NCBI GenBank assembly: GCA_018242565.1
Contig: JAFEBR010000991.1
Span: forward strand, 1-32,676
Origin: Planctomycetota bacterium
GTDB lineage: Bacteria > Planctomycetota > Planctomycetia > Planctomycetales > Planctomycetaceae
DNA length: 32,676 bases
Reading direction: 5' to 3'
Part shown: in pieces, positions 1-7,806 of the stretch
Numbering within the stretch: the stretch's first letter is position 1
How the letters are laid out: every line of letters starts with the position of its first letter
The notes under the pieces: model-generated
What the model saw: only the letters and a program-made list of their open reading frames with translations
Told to the model about the DNA's origin: nothing
Database searches by the model: none
Made by a program: the position numbers and the translations under genes

Positions 1-248
1 CCCGGGTGGGCCTCCAGAGCCTCGGGCAGCGACATGTCGGCGGCCAGCAACTGTGCCAGGCCCAGCAACTTGCGACGCCACCCCCCCGATGCATCCGCGG
101 CGATCGCCTGCAGGTACAACTCCAGCGAAAACTGCCGTTCCAGTCCGATCGCCAGCGACCACAGCAATGTGGCCTCGCGCGCGGCCTGATTTCGAGCCGC
201 CGCCGCTGACCAGAGCGGAATCAACAGTAAACTGAACAACCTTTGCAT
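1..248 (-). CDS. GspF-type type II secretion membrane protein, N-terminal part (runs off window)
   Basis: This open frame starts at ATG 248 and continues past the left edge, leaving 82 visible codons. The protein begins with a short hydrophobic stretch (MQRLFSLLLIPLW), then an amphipathic helical region with LERQFSLELYLQAIA, followed by LAQLLAADMSLPEALEAHP. That last pattern (helix, then G/A-x-S-L-x-E-A-L) is the signature of the first cytoplasmic T2SF domain of GspF/PilC proteins, and it also occurs in the two genes just upstream. It lacks the usual GspF N-terminal segment. It lies 51 bp after the preceding GspF gene, so it is probably the next gene of the same operon. Only about a quarter of a GspF protein is visible, so the family call rests on this domain and the context. 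Confidence 0.6.
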   Translation of the reverse strand, partial: MQRLFSLLLIPLWSAAAARNQAAREATLLWSLAIGLERQFSLELYLQAIAADASGGWRRKLLGLAQLLAADMSLPEALEAHP

Positions 249-299
249 AAAACTCTCAACACACAGTCAGTGCCCGCACAGACTGCAATCGGGCACAAT

Positions 300-1505
300 T
301 CACGACAACTTTTGCATCAATTCCAACAGCGGGAAAAACAGCAGGACGACGACAATTCCGATCGTAGCTGCCACGAACACCAGTAGAACGGGTGGCAAGA
401 TCGCCGCCAGCAGCATCAAGAGGGCCCGCACCCGGCCGGCATATAGATCAGCCATCGAGCGCAACAGGTCAGGCAGATTCTCTCGCTGTTCTTGCCAGGT
501 CAGTGCCTGACAGAAACTCTTGGGCAGTCGGCGACACAACCCGATTGACTCCTGCAGGGAACGCCCCGCGTTCAATTCCGCGGCCAGTTCGCGACATTCC
601 TCGGCGAGTTCTGCGTCTCCGGAACCATCCCCCGCCAACAACAGCGCCTCGGGCAGCGGAATCCGCGCTTCGATCAACGCCGACAACAATGGCGAAAATC
701 GGGCGAACGCCGACCAGCGGAAAACCCGTCCCAGGAATGGCAAATTGCAGACCAGACGTCGTCGCATGATGCGATCCAGCACAGCAAACAACACAAACGC
801 CGTGGTAGCGCTGAACAACGTAACGGCGATACCAATCCACAGACTCTGCAGTCGCAGAAAGGCACCAAATTTCAATAACGCCGACGTGAATAGATTCAAC
901 TGCATTCCAAAACCGGCGAACAGCTCTTCGAACTGCGGCATCACCCGGAACACCAGCACAAAAAACAACGGTCCCAGCGCCGCCAGCAGCAGCAGTGGAT
1001 ATGCCATTGCCATCCACCAGGTCTGCCGTAACTCGGCGGTTGCCTGCGACCCGGCGATGAAGTTGTCCAGGATTTCGGGAGTGCGGCCCGAGCGTTGCCC
1101 GGCGCGAATCAACGCCGGAAGATAGGCACCCGTGCGGCAGTCGCGCAAAACGGTCTCCAGGTCTTGACCTGATTCGAGTCGGGCGACGATGTCTCTCAGG
1201 GCGTCACTCACATTCGACGCAGGAAACTCCTCCGCGATCGCCGCCAACCCCGTTTCGAGGGGTGCTCCAGCCGAGATGATCTCGGAAATGTGCCCACTGA
1301 TTTCCCGTGTGTCGGCGGCACTCAAACTGTGTCGACCGAGCGCCCCCTCGTCGAATGCCCGAATCGCCGGTAACTCGCGGACCGCTTCAATGCGCAGTCC
1401 GCGAGCCGTCAATTGCGCCACGACGGCGTCCGGGTCGGTGGCTTCAATTTCGCCACTGACGCGGCGTCCCTGGGCATCCAGAGCCTGATAACTGTAGGTG
1501 CGCAT
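300..1505 (-). CDS. GspF/PilC-family inner-membrane platform protein (401 aa)
   Basis: Predicted polytopic inner-membrane protein that would form the platform of a type II secretion or pseudopilus machine and contact the GspE ATPase. Residues 1-45 carry the classic N-terminal GspF segment (YSYQALDAQGRRVSGEI). T2SF domain 1 spans about 66-160 and is followed by a membrane helix at about 164-188; a second helix is at 222-243. T2SF domain 2 spans about 265-360 and a last helix 362-391. Length is normal for GspF (about 400 aa). The start ATG at 1505 overlaps the stop of the upstream gene by one base (TAATG), implying translational coupling; the open frame extends upstream but only inside that neighbour. 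It is the only one of the three F-type proteins here that keeps the canonical N-terminus. Confidence 0.85.
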   Translation of the reverse strand: MRTYSYQALDAQGRRVSGEIEATDPDAVVAQLTARGLRIEAVRELPAIRAFDEGALGRHSLSAADTREISGHISEIISAGAPLETGLAAIAEEFPASNVSDALRDIVARLESGQDLETVLRDCRTGAYLPALIRAGQRSGRTPEILDNFIAGSQATAELRQTWWMAMAYPLLLLAALGPLFFVLVFRVMPQFEELFAGFGMQLNLFTSALLKFGAFLRLQSLWIGIAVTLFSATTAFVLFAVLDRIMRRRLVCNLPFLGRVFRWSAFARFSPLLSALIEARIPLPEALLLAGDGSGDAELAEECRELAAELNAGRSLQESIGLCRRLPKSFCQALTWQEQRENLPDLLRSMADLYAGRVRALLMLLAAILPPVLLVFVAATIGIVVVLLFFPLLELMQKLS

Positions 1506-2548
1506 TACGGAGTCCCCAGATCCATCCAGAACTGGGCCAACGAGCCGAACAGAGTAAACGCATAAACCACCGTCACGGTTCCGCCAATGGCGATCGCCGC
1601 CACAATGGGAAAGATCGTCCGAAACCAACGGCTTAACGTGAGCGCCTGTCGGCGATAAATCGCCGCCGCGTGTCGCAGCAATCGCGGCAGTTCCGATTGG
1701 CGTTGTCCGGCGGCGAGCACCCAGAACAGAAAGGGCGGCCACCCCGCCTTGCGTCCCCAGTAGGCATCAAGGAGCTGTCCCCGCTCGAGCGCATCAGCCA
1801 ATTCCAGGCTGGCCCCTTCCAGTCGCGGATCGGCACTCGCCCCTCCCACCAGTCGCAAACCTTCAGGCAGCGGTACCTGGTGCTCGACCAGCAGCGCCAG
1901 CAGATCAGAAAAATTCGCGTGCCGAAAATACAAACTGATCGTACCGACATAAGGAAACCAGGCCAAAGGCTGCGTCAACCCGCGGAACGCCAACACCTGG
2001 GCGCCACCCGAGGCCACCCACCAGACGATCAATCCCAGAAACAGCAGTGGACACACCCACCACCAGTTGGACAGCCCCTGGGCCACGTCCGCTGTCAACT
2101 GCAGCATCCAGGGTACGGGAATCCGAAAGATCTCGTACGTTTCACGAAAGCGTTCGACGACGTGTGCAACAAAGCAGACGAAGAGCACGTACGCCAGCAG
2201 CGTGACGATCAGCGGATACATCATGGCCAGCACCACCTGCCGGCGCAATTCAATCATCTCGCGGGCATAGCCCGATACTGCTTCGAGTGCCGCGGGCAGT
2301 CGACCAGCCCGGAGTCCCGCCGAAACCACCTGCCGATACACGACGGGCAACTTCTCGGCTTCGAGCGCTTCGGCCAGCGAGGCCCCCTGTTGTAACCGCC
2401 CCGCCAGTGCCCCGGTGATTTCCTGCAGCGCGCCGGCAGAATCGTGCTGCATTTCACGCAGCCCGAGTTCCAGGGGCATGCCCCCTTTGACGAGCGCGGC
2501 AATCTCGTCATTCAGCGCGGCCAGTTGTTCGATGGAAATCGTAGACAT
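1505..2548 (-). CDS. GspF-family membrane protein lacking the N-terminal segment (347 aa)
   Basis: Second F-type platform protein of the operon. It begins directly in T2SF domain 1 (residues about 5-105, with GGMPLELGLREM and QQGASLAEALEA). A membrane helix follows at about 108-130, another at about 160-180, then a second T2SF domain at about 208-310 (HQVPLPEGLRLVGG) and a C-terminal helix at about 312-335. Known GspF proteins start with an extra 50-60-residue cytosolic segment, absent here. The start at ATG 2548 has only a weak upstream ribosome site. It lies 123 bp after the GspE-like gene and is coupled to the next F-type gene through TAATG. Two different F proteins in one operon suggest a heteromeric platform rather than the usual single F; that is inference. 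Confidence 0.8.
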   Translation of the reverse strand: MSTISIEQLAALNDEIAALVKGGMPLELGLREMQHDSAGALQEITGALAGRLQQGASLAEALEAEKLPVVYRQVVSAGLRAGRLPAALEAVSGYAREMIELRRQVVLAMMYPLIVTLLAYVLFVCFVAHVVERFRETYEIFRIPVPWMLQLTADVAQGLSNWWWVCPLLFLGLIVWWVASGGAQVLAFRGLTQPLAWFPYVGTISLYFRHANFSDLLALLVEHQVPLPEGLRLVGGASADPRLEGASLELADALERGQLLDAYWGRKAGWPPFLFWVLAAGQRQSELPRLLRHAAAIYRRQALTLSRWFRTIFPIVAAIAIGGTVTVVYAFTLFGSLAQFWMDLGTP

Positions 2549-2671
2549 GTGCAGACAACAGACTCTAGGAAATCACAACTCAAATGGGAATTGCCACAGC
2601 CAGGTGTCCGGCTCCGTTCACCTGAAACAGCAGAGTTCATGCATTCATTCCGGTTGGGATCAGCCGGGCCG

Positions 2672-3880
2672 TCACGACGGAATGCCCAGCACGCGGCGGA
2701 CTTCCGCCGGGCTGGTCCAGCCTGCCGCCACGGCATCGCAGGCGCGCTGCTGCTGGGTGATCATCCCGGCCTCGACGGCCAGCCGTTCCAGCTCCCGCGC
2801 TTCGGTGCGCGAAAGAATGGCACGCCCGACATCACCCGGTTGCGGCAACAGCATTTCCGTTAACACAAATCGCCCCCGGTAACCGGTTCCACCACATTCT
2901 TCACACCCCACGGGGACGCGCACCACACCGACCGGCAATCCCATCCGAGATTCATCATCAGCCGCCGTCCGGGCACAGCCGCACAACCGTCGCAACAACC
3001 GCTGACACAGAATCGCCCGCACGCTCGAACGCAACAGGTAAGGTTCAATGCCCATATCCGACAGGCGATTCACCGCCTGGGTGGCACTGCCGGCGTGAAA
3101 CGTCGTCAGAACCAGGTGTCCCGTCAGGCTGGCTTGAAACACCGTTTCCGCTGTGTGACGGTCGCGGATTTCTCCCACCATGATCACCTCGGGATCCTGC
3201 CGCAGCAGCGACCGCAAACCACTCGCCATGTCAAACCCCGCTGCCGGGTTCACCTGCGATTGCGAAACCCCGGGTACAACCACTTCAATGGGGTCCTCCA
3301 GAGAAACCAGACTGCGGCCTCCCAGATTTTTGTCTGCTAAATCGCGCAGCGCGGCATAAATCGTCGTCGTTTTCCCTCCCCCGGCCGGTCCGGTGACGAG
3401 AATCACCCCACCGGTTTCCTCGAGCTGCCCCTGCAGCACCTCCAGAATATCGGGTGGCAGGCCCAGTTCCGACAAACGGCGGTATTTTCCCGCCCCGGCA
3501 AACAGGCGGATCACCACTTTTTCGCCAAACAGGGTGGGAAACGTCGTGACCCGGACTTCTTCGGTGCTGTCCGACGCCGACCCGTGCAACCGCCCTTCCT
3601 GCGGCACATCGCTGCGGTACGTCAGCAACTGCGACAAGACTTTCAAACGCGCAACAATTCGCGGTGCGATGTTCCCCGGGAACTCGGCGATCCGCACCAG
3701 CACTCCGTCAATGCGCCAGCGCATCTCCATCTGGTCGGCGCCGGGAATGAGATGCACGTCGGTGGCGCGGGCATTTCGGGCGGCAGCCAGAATGCCCGAG
3801 ACGAGCTGCGGCACGTAGTTCTGGTCGTTGGCGTTAAGACGAGGGAGTTCGCGCTGAAACTGCTCCGACAATAACTCCAT
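2672..3880 (-). CDS. gspE: GspE/PulE/PilB-type secretion ATPase, short form (402 aa)
   Basis: Cytoplasmic hexameric motor ATPase of type II secretion or type IV pilus-like systems. Visible motifs are Walker A (GPAGGGKT, residues 164-171), an Asp box (SLEDPIE, 193-199), Walker B (EVIMVGEIRD, 231-240) and a His box (GHLVLTTFHAG, 254-264). The zinc-site region near the C-terminus reads LCGC at 299-302 and CEECGGTGYRGR at 326-337; the first pair is C-x-C rather than the usual C-x2-C. The protein starts directly at the N2 domain, so the roughly 150-residue N1 domain that binds the membrane partner GspL is missing. The start at 3880 is chosen because GGAG lies 6 bases upstream and the frame further up overlaps the preceding gene. 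It lies 26 bp after the putative anti-sigma gene. Confidence 0.9.
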   Translation of the reverse strand: MELLSEQFQRELPRLNANDQNYVPQLVSGILAAARNARATDVHLIPGADQMEMRWRIDGVLVRIAEFPGNIAPRIVARLKVLSQLLTYRSDVPQEGRLHGSASDSTEEVRVTTFPTLFGEKVVIRLFAGAGKYRRLSELGLPPDILEVLQGQLEETGGVILVTGPAGGGKTTTIYAALRDLADKNLGGRSLVSLEDPIEVVVPGVSQSQVNPAAGFDMASGLRSLLRQDPEVIMVGEIRDRHTAETVFQASLTGHLVLTTFHAGSATQAVNRLSDMGIEPYLLRSSVRAILCQRLLRRLCGCARTAADDESRMGLPVGVVRVPVGCEECGGTGYRGRFVLTEMLLPQPGDVGRAILSRTEARELERLAVEAGMITQQQRACDAVAAGWTSPAEVRRVLGIPS

Positions 3881-3906
3881 CCCGGGCTCCGTCGAGAATG
3901 ACGCGA

Positions 3907-4290
3907 CTACATCGGCTTGTGGCGGGAGAATAGATCCTGCCGCGAACGCAACAGCCGTTCGACGCCCGTCACCTCGTCCTCCACATTCTGGCTGGCCCAG
4001 CGGTAGAGATTGCCTTGCCCCCCGGTCAGTGGAGAAACGGGAACATCCAGGCCCGTGGCGACCGTAGCCACTCGCGTACGCGCCGGGCCGGCCCCCGGGT
4101 TCCGCCAGGAAATCCACGACAGCAGGGCGAACACGCTCAACGAACCGGCCACCAGACGCCGACTGTTCCGCCGCGACTCTTGCGCTTCGACCACCGCCGT
4201 CAGCACACGCGAGCGCAAACCCGCCGAGAGCACAGGCAATGGCGCGACCTGCGACAGGATCTCTTCAGAATGGGCCGCTTCATCACGCAT
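3907..4290 (-). CDS. Small single-pass membrane protein, putative anti-sigma factor
   Basis: A 127-residue protein with a polar N-terminal part (1-45), one membrane helix at about 47-63 (VAGSLSVFALLSWISW), and a soluble C-terminal part of about 60 residues. It has no zinc-binding HxxxCxxC motif, so it is not a ZAS-type anti-sigma factor. The anti-sigma suggestion comes from context: it directly follows an ECF sigma gene and overlaps it by 8 bp (4283-4290), and the size and topology fit a cytoplasmic sigma-binding segment, a membrane helix and an outside sensor. The next gene (GspE-like) starts 26 bp later, so the pair probably belongs to the secretion operon. It could instead be a structural component such as a minor GspL/M-like protein. 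Confidence 0.55.
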   Translation of the reverse strand: MRDEAAHSEEILSQVAPLPVLSAGLRSRVLTAVVEAQESRRNSRRLVAGSLSVFALLSWISWRNPGAGPARTRVATVATGLDVPVSPLTGGQGNLYRWASQNVEDEVTGVERLLRSRQDLFSRHKPM

Positions 4291-4789
4291 AACGTCCCTC
4301 GACCGCTAACGGCTGCAGGTACTGCGTCAATTTCTGCAACGCGTACCGATATCGGCTCGCCGCCGTGTTGGGCGACTCCCCCAGCACGTCAGCAATCTCC
4401 GCAAATGTCATCCCTTCCCACACTTTGAGCACAACCACTTCCGACTGCGACGGCGGCAACTTTTCCAGCGCCAGCCGCACCAGTTGAACCGCTTCAAAAT
4501 CAGGGATCGCCTCTTCACGCCAAGTTTCTGCGACCATCTCGAGCCAGTCTTCGGCTCGTTTCTTCTGAGCAATCTTGATCGCTTCGTTGCGGACGATTCG
4601 CAATAAATACGCCCAGGGATGCTGGGCTTCAACCAACCCCCGCGGGTAAAGTGCCAGTCGCACGAAGGCCGCCTGCAACGCATCTTCGGCGTCGTGCTGA
4701 TTCCGGGTGAGGGCCTGGGCGAAACGGACCGACCGCGGGGCGACCAGATCGAACAGGTCAGCCAGCGCAGCCACACCCCGCTGCGCCAT
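4283..4789 (-). CDS. ECF-family RNA polymerase sigma factor
   Basis: Alternative sigma factor with region 2 near the N-terminus (VRFAQALTRNQHDAEDALQAAFVRL, shown here only as a label; the key part is NQHDAEDALQ) and a region-4 helix-turn-helix near the C-terminus (LEKLPPSQSEVVVLK, then TFAEIADVLGES and AASRYRYAL). The start is uncertain. ATG 4789 is used, giving 168 aa, but the frame stays open upstream with GTG at 4810 and TTG at 4846 and 4864, which would add up to 25 residues. It is the first gene of the secretion operon and overlaps the putative anti-sigma gene by 8 bp. This suggests that expression of the GspE/GspF genes is under its autoregulated control. Confidence 0.85.
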   Translation of the reverse strand: MAQRGVAALADLFDLVAPRSVRFAQALTRNQHDAEDALQAAFVRLALYPRGLVEAQHPWAYLLRIVRNEAIKIAQKKRAEDWLEMVAETWREEAIPDFEAVQLVRLALEKLPPSQSEVVVLKVWEGMTFAEIADVLGESPNTAASRYRYALQKLTQYLQPLAVEGRYA

Positions 4790-5147
4790 TTCTACGGCGC
4801 ATTGCTTCACCCGGGCGGGAAAGGGCACGTCAGCGAAGTTAGGCAAGAGAGCTCTCGCAGGCAAATGTCCAGGAACACATTACAAGATGCCCGTCCCGAC
4901 GGTTTTTGTCTACAGGGAGTCTCGAATTTTACGGATTTTGTCTAAGTTCTTCGGCGGCCCTGCCCAACAGTACGCCGAACCAACCGCTTCGCACCACGCG
5001 AATCGCCATTAACTTCGACAGAGATTGAGTTTACGACATGGCATGCAAACCCTGACGATTCACCGGCAGCCGGCAAAAAAGCGACCCATCTCAAGCGCAG
5101 GCCCAGATTCGCCACAGATTTGGCCCCGACGCACGATCAGCCCGGGG
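4790..5147. other. Intergenic region upstream of the sigma factor
   Basis: The part nearest the sigma gene may encode its extra N-terminus if a start upstream of 4789 is used. The rest has no convincing coding pattern in either direction. It must contain the promoter of the minus-strand sigma/secretion operon, but I could not identify a clear -35/-10 pair; an ECF-type promoter would not look like the housekeeping consensus. The right side ends at the poly-A stretch of the terminator of the neighbouring operon. Confidence 0.5.
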
Positions 5148-5184
5148 AAAAAAAGTCGGCCGTCCCCCGGTCTAAGGACGGCCG
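5148..5184 (-). terminator. Intrinsic terminator of the ricT-type operon
   Basis: A perfect 9-bp GC-rich stem (CGGCCGTCC at 5157-5165 with GGACGGCCG at 5176-5184) encloses a 10-base loop. In the minus direction it is followed two bases later by seven T residues (plus-strand A run 5148-5154). The stop codon of the preceding gene (5172-5174) lies inside the loop, so termination begins within the last codons of that gene. Confidence 0.85.
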
Positions 5185-5690
5185 CCGGGCACCGCTTCGG
5201 CCGCGGCGTCTCGTAAAATGATTTTTGTCTGTTCGATCGTCGCGGACGTCGCCGGATAAAAAGGCAGAGGCAGGTCGGTACGAGGAAGATCCATGCGCAC
5301 AAACTCAAAGTCGCTTTGGTGGTGTTTCAACGCGAAGACATAGGCCGTTTCAGGCTTCAGATCTTGCGCGTCAGCCAGATCAATCACTCGCAGCGTGTCC
5401 CCGGCGGCGACTTCTCCCTTAAAGACCCGGTCGACCTGAATGCGGTTGGACTGGCCATCAACCCGACGCCCCACCACCACCACGTCCGCCTTCTGGATCG
5501 GTGCCGGCCCCACGACCGAACGGCCCGCCGTAAACAGGTCGAGCAGCAACAACAGGACAGACCACCCAACTGCCAGGAGGACTGCCAACCACAATAACCG
5601 ACGGCTTGCCGGTTGGGTGGCCACTGACACCGCAGGGACCGGGGGCTCTGCTCCCCGTCGCCCGTTAGCGTGTGAAGGCACGGCTGACAT
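5172..5690 (-). CDS. Hypothetical membrane-anchored protein (172 aa)
   Basis: I do not recognise a named family. The first 30 residues are polar and Pro/Ala-rich. A strong membrane helix follows at about 32-52 (LLWLAVLLAVGWSVLLLLLD). The rest is a soluble domain rich in predicted beta strands (ADVVVVGRRVDG, IQVDRVFKGEVAAGDTLRV, TAYVFAL), which resembles small OB- or TIMP-like extracytoplasmic domains by strand pattern only. It is the last gene of a three-gene minus operon: its start at 5690 overlaps the Minf_1886 gene by 26 bp, and its stop codon sits inside an intrinsic terminator loop. An envelope location is inferred from the single N-terminal helix. Confidence 0.7.
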   Translation of the reverse strand: MSAVPSHANGRRGAEPPVPAVSVATQPASRRLLWLAVLLAVGWSVLLLLLDLFTAGRSVVGPAPIQKADVVVVGRRVDGQSNRIQVDRVFKGEVAAGDTLRVIDLADAQDLKPETAYVFALKHHQSDFEFVRMDLPRTDLPLPFYPATSATIEQTKIILRDAAAEAVPGGRP

Positions 5691-6075
5691 CGATTTCGTA
5701 CTGGTCTTCCAGTGCGGTTTTGAAATCGTATACGTCGAAGAAATCCGAAAGCTGATCCCGATCGGTCTTGCTCATGGCACCCCGCTTGATCAGGTCAAAC
5801 ACAACCCGCCCGACATCATCAGTCGAATGAATCGACCAGCAGCGGAATACGGTGCGAGCCAGGTATCCAAATCGTTCGAGCGCCAGCTCACGCAAGCTTT
5901 CCAGCAGTTCCGGCCCCGAAATGTGAGCCGTCGACTCGCCATATTCTTCACTCGTATCGCGCTCCAGCCGGGTTTGCGCGCGATTCAACGCTTCCATCAG
6001 AAACGGCACCACACTGCGGTGATACCGGACCGGGGCTGGGGATTTTTGCTGCTGAGTTTTCTGCGACGTACTCAT
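5665..6075 (-). CDS. Minf_1886 family protein
   Basis: This 136-residue protein matches the Minf_1886 family, small conserved proteins of unknown function in Planctomycetes and Verrucomicrobia. The evidence is the run of family-typical patterns: RYHRSVVPFLMEALN near residue 17, AHISGPELLESLRELAL near 50, RFGYLARTVFRCW near 68, TDDVGRVVFDLIK near 84 and MSKTDRDQLSDFFDVYDF near 100. It appears to be soluble, with no signal or membrane helix. It sits 102 bp after the RicT-like gene and overlaps the next gene by 26 bp, so it is probably cotranscribed with both. No biochemical role can be given. Confidence 0.85.
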   Translation of the reverse strand: MSTSQKTQQQKSPAPVRYHRSVVPFLMEALNRAQTRLERDTSEEYGESTAHISGPELLESLRELALERFGYLARTVFRCWSIHSTDDVGRVVFDLIKRGAMSKTDRDQLSDFFDVYDFKTALEDQYEIDVSRAFTR

Positions 6076-6177
6076 GGCTTTTCAAATCGTCTCGAGGCGA
6101 CGGTAGTTCTCGTCAGTGTCTTCAATTCCATTCGTACCCGATGCGGGGCGGTTTCGCAAGACGCGCCGCGTTTCCGT

Positions 6178-7011
6178 TCAATCGTTCGATTTCTTCCCTT
6201 TACTGACAACCGTCAGCACATCGGCCAGGTCGGCCATCATCTGCCGATTGTCCTCGTACTGCACCAGCAGTTTTCTCGCGAGGATCTCTTGCCCGACCAC
6301 CTTGCCCTGCCCGACCCGGGTGACCACGACCGCACCGACATTCGGCAACTCACGCCGGTATTCTTCGTACGTATCGTACTCATACCGCAGGCAGCATTTC
6401 AGACGCCCGCACCTCCCGGAGATTTTCGTCGGGTCGAGCGTCGCCTTCTGCAGCTTGGCCATTTTCATCGAGACGGGAGGCATTTCACGCAAATGCGTGT
6501 TACAGCAGACCGGCTGACCGCAATCGCCATAATCCGCCAGCAGTTTCGCCTCGTCGCGGACCCCGATCTGCCGCATTTCAATCCGCATGCGGAATCGCGC
6601 CGCCAGCGCTTTGACCAGTTCGCGAAAATCGACCCGGTTTTCCGACAGGTAATAAAACAGTAATCGCTCACCGCCAAACAGATGCTCAACATCGACCAGT
6701 TGCATCGGCAGTTTGTGCTCGGCGATCAATTCCTGGCACCCCAGAAACTCCTCGCGTTCTTTGACCCGTAATTCGTCAAGTTTCTGCCGATCCTGCTCGG
6801 TGGTCTCGCGCAGAATCGTCCCTTTCGACTCGGTTGACCCCAGATAGTCCCGGGTCCGATCGCTGGCCACCGTCAGAACTTCGCCGACTTCCACACCCCG
6901 GTCCGTGCGCAACACGACCTGCGAGTTCCGCGAGTAACTGTCGCGCCCCTTGCAACCGAATTCGCCGACAAAACGCGTCGCTCCGTAACGAACGACGAAC
7001 CTGGATTCCAT
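6178..7011 (-). CDS. ricT: PSP1-domain protein, RicT (YaaT) homologue
   Basis: Predicted cytoplasmic protein of the PSP1/RicT family. In Bacillus, RicT works with RicA and RicF, binds an iron-sulfur cluster, and assists RNase Y-dependent mRNA maturation. Length (277 aa) is typical. The conserved cysteine blocks are present: GDCGQPVCC at residues 162-170 and GRCGRLKCC at 199-207, linked by PVSMKMAKLQKATLDPTKIS. The N-terminal part has the usual beta-strand pattern (VVLRTDRGVEVGEVL). The start at 7011 is preceded by a GAG-containing weak ribosome site. It is the first gene of a minus operon with the Minf_1886 and hypothetical membrane genes. Whether the Bacillus role holds in planctomycetes, where RicA/RicF are not seen here, is unknown. 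Confidence 0.88.
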   Translation of the reverse strand: MESRFVVRYGATRFVGEFGCKGRDSYSRNSQVVLRTDRGVEVGEVLTVASDRTRDYLGSTESKGTILRETTEQDRQKLDELRVKEREEFLGCQELIAEHKLPMQLVDVEHLFGGERLLFYYLSENRVDFRELVKALAARFRMRIEMRQIGVRDEAKLLADYGDCGQPVCCNTHLREMPPVSMKMAKLQKATLDPTKISGRCGRLKCCLRYEYDTYEEYRRELPNVGAVVVTRVGQGKVVGQEILARKLLVQYEDNRQMMADLADVLTVVSKGKKSND

Positions 7012-7152
7012 AGTCTCAGCCCCGCCTGAAAGCTGTGCTGCCTGAACGGTCGATGGTCACGTGTCACCCCGAAAGCATCTGCCCACTGCCTCCCGTCGAT
7101 GCACGGGACACACAGCGCCCTCGGTCAGTCTGGGCCCAGCCTCCACGACGAC

Positions 7153-7183
7153 TTGCACCGGGAGCGGGCCGTTTTATTATAAC
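7153..7183 (+). promoter_or_regulatory. Candidate promoter of the metallopeptidase gene
   Basis: A -35-like TTGCAC (7153-7158) and a -10-like TATAAC (7178-7183; TTATAA one base earlier) are separated by 18-19 bases. They lie about 55 bp upstream of the ATG at 7239, in the only AT-rich patch of this intergenic region. The -10 is flanked by a short inverted repeat (CCGTT/AACGG). Confidence 0.4.
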
Positions 7184-7238
7184 GGGCACGCTGCACTAAG
7201 CGTTACTCACTCGCCAGATTCGTCCCTCGGAAACTGTC

Positions 7239-7667
7239 ATGAAACCGCACCGCCGGATGTCCTGGCATGAGTTCTGCGATGCGGTCGAAGAAGCGGTCTC
7301 CTCGCTTCCTCCCCCTTTTCAACCCTACCTCGAAAACGTCGCCGTCGATGTCGCCGATGAACCCTCTGCCCAGGATTACGCCGTTCTGTCTGAACGCGGC
7401 GTGGCCGCCGAGGGACTTCTGCTGGGATTGTTCATTGGCGTCCCCCTGACCAAACAGTCCTGGGGAGACCGGAGTCCCAACCTCATCAAGATTTTTCGTC
7501 GGCCCCTCGAACAGGTCTGCCACACCCGGCGACAACTCTTACGGCAGATCCGCGCTACGGTCATTCACGAATTCGCGCACCATTTCGGTTTCAGCGAAGA
7601 ACAACTCGAGGCCTTTGAAGCCGCCCAGCGAGATCTCGATAAGCGCGAACACGGCGGGGAAGAGTGA
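7239..7667 (+). CDS. Zincin-like metallopeptidase family protein (PF06262 type)
   Basis: A 142-residue soluble protein with the zinc-peptidase motif HEFAHHFG (H110, E111, H114) followed by S/E-rich residues. Upstream comes the family pattern: LPPPFQPYLENVAVDV near residue 23, GLLLGLFIGVPL at 59-70 and IKIFRRPLEQ at 83-92. Length matches these small proteins (about 120-150 aa). They are known as possible zinc metallopeptidases, with substrates unknown. The start ATG 7239 has a weak GGA upstream. The gene stands alone between the ricT operon (divergent) and the tRNA pair (convergent). No signal peptide is visible, so it is probably cytoplasmic. Confidence 0.88.
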   Translation: MKPHRRMSWHEFCDAVEEAVSSLPPPFQPYLENVAVDVADEPSAQDYAVLSERGVAAEGLLLGLFIGVPLTKQSWGDRSPNLIKIFRRPLEQVCHTRRQLLRQIRATVIHEFAHHFGFSEEQLEAFEAAQRDLDKREHGGEE

Positions 7668-7793
7668 CCGCCGATTGGCCAAACCTGCCACGCGGAATCT
7701 GCCTTGTCTGCCGAATCCTGGGTCGCGACTTTCGAAAACCGACGGCCAATTGGCGCAGAGCAACCGCGCAATTTGCCAGCAGTGGTGAGCCCG

Positions 7794-7805
7794 AAAAAAA
7801 AGAAA
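7794..7805 (-). terminator. T-tract downstream of tRNA-Ala
   Basis: In the minus direction the tRNA-Ala 3' end is followed within a few bases by TTTC and then eight T residues (plus-strand A run 7794-7801). This could end transcription of the tRNA pair with the tRNA itself as the upstream structure. No separate GC hairpin is visible. Confidence 0.5.
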
Positions 7806-7806
7806 G

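Noticed and set aside
5440-6663. Long plus-strand open frame of 407 codons
   Set aside because: It lies opposite the hypothetical membrane protein, Minf_1886 and RicT genes, is rich in Arg, His and Gln, and matches no family. It is an antisense shadow in GC-rich DNA.
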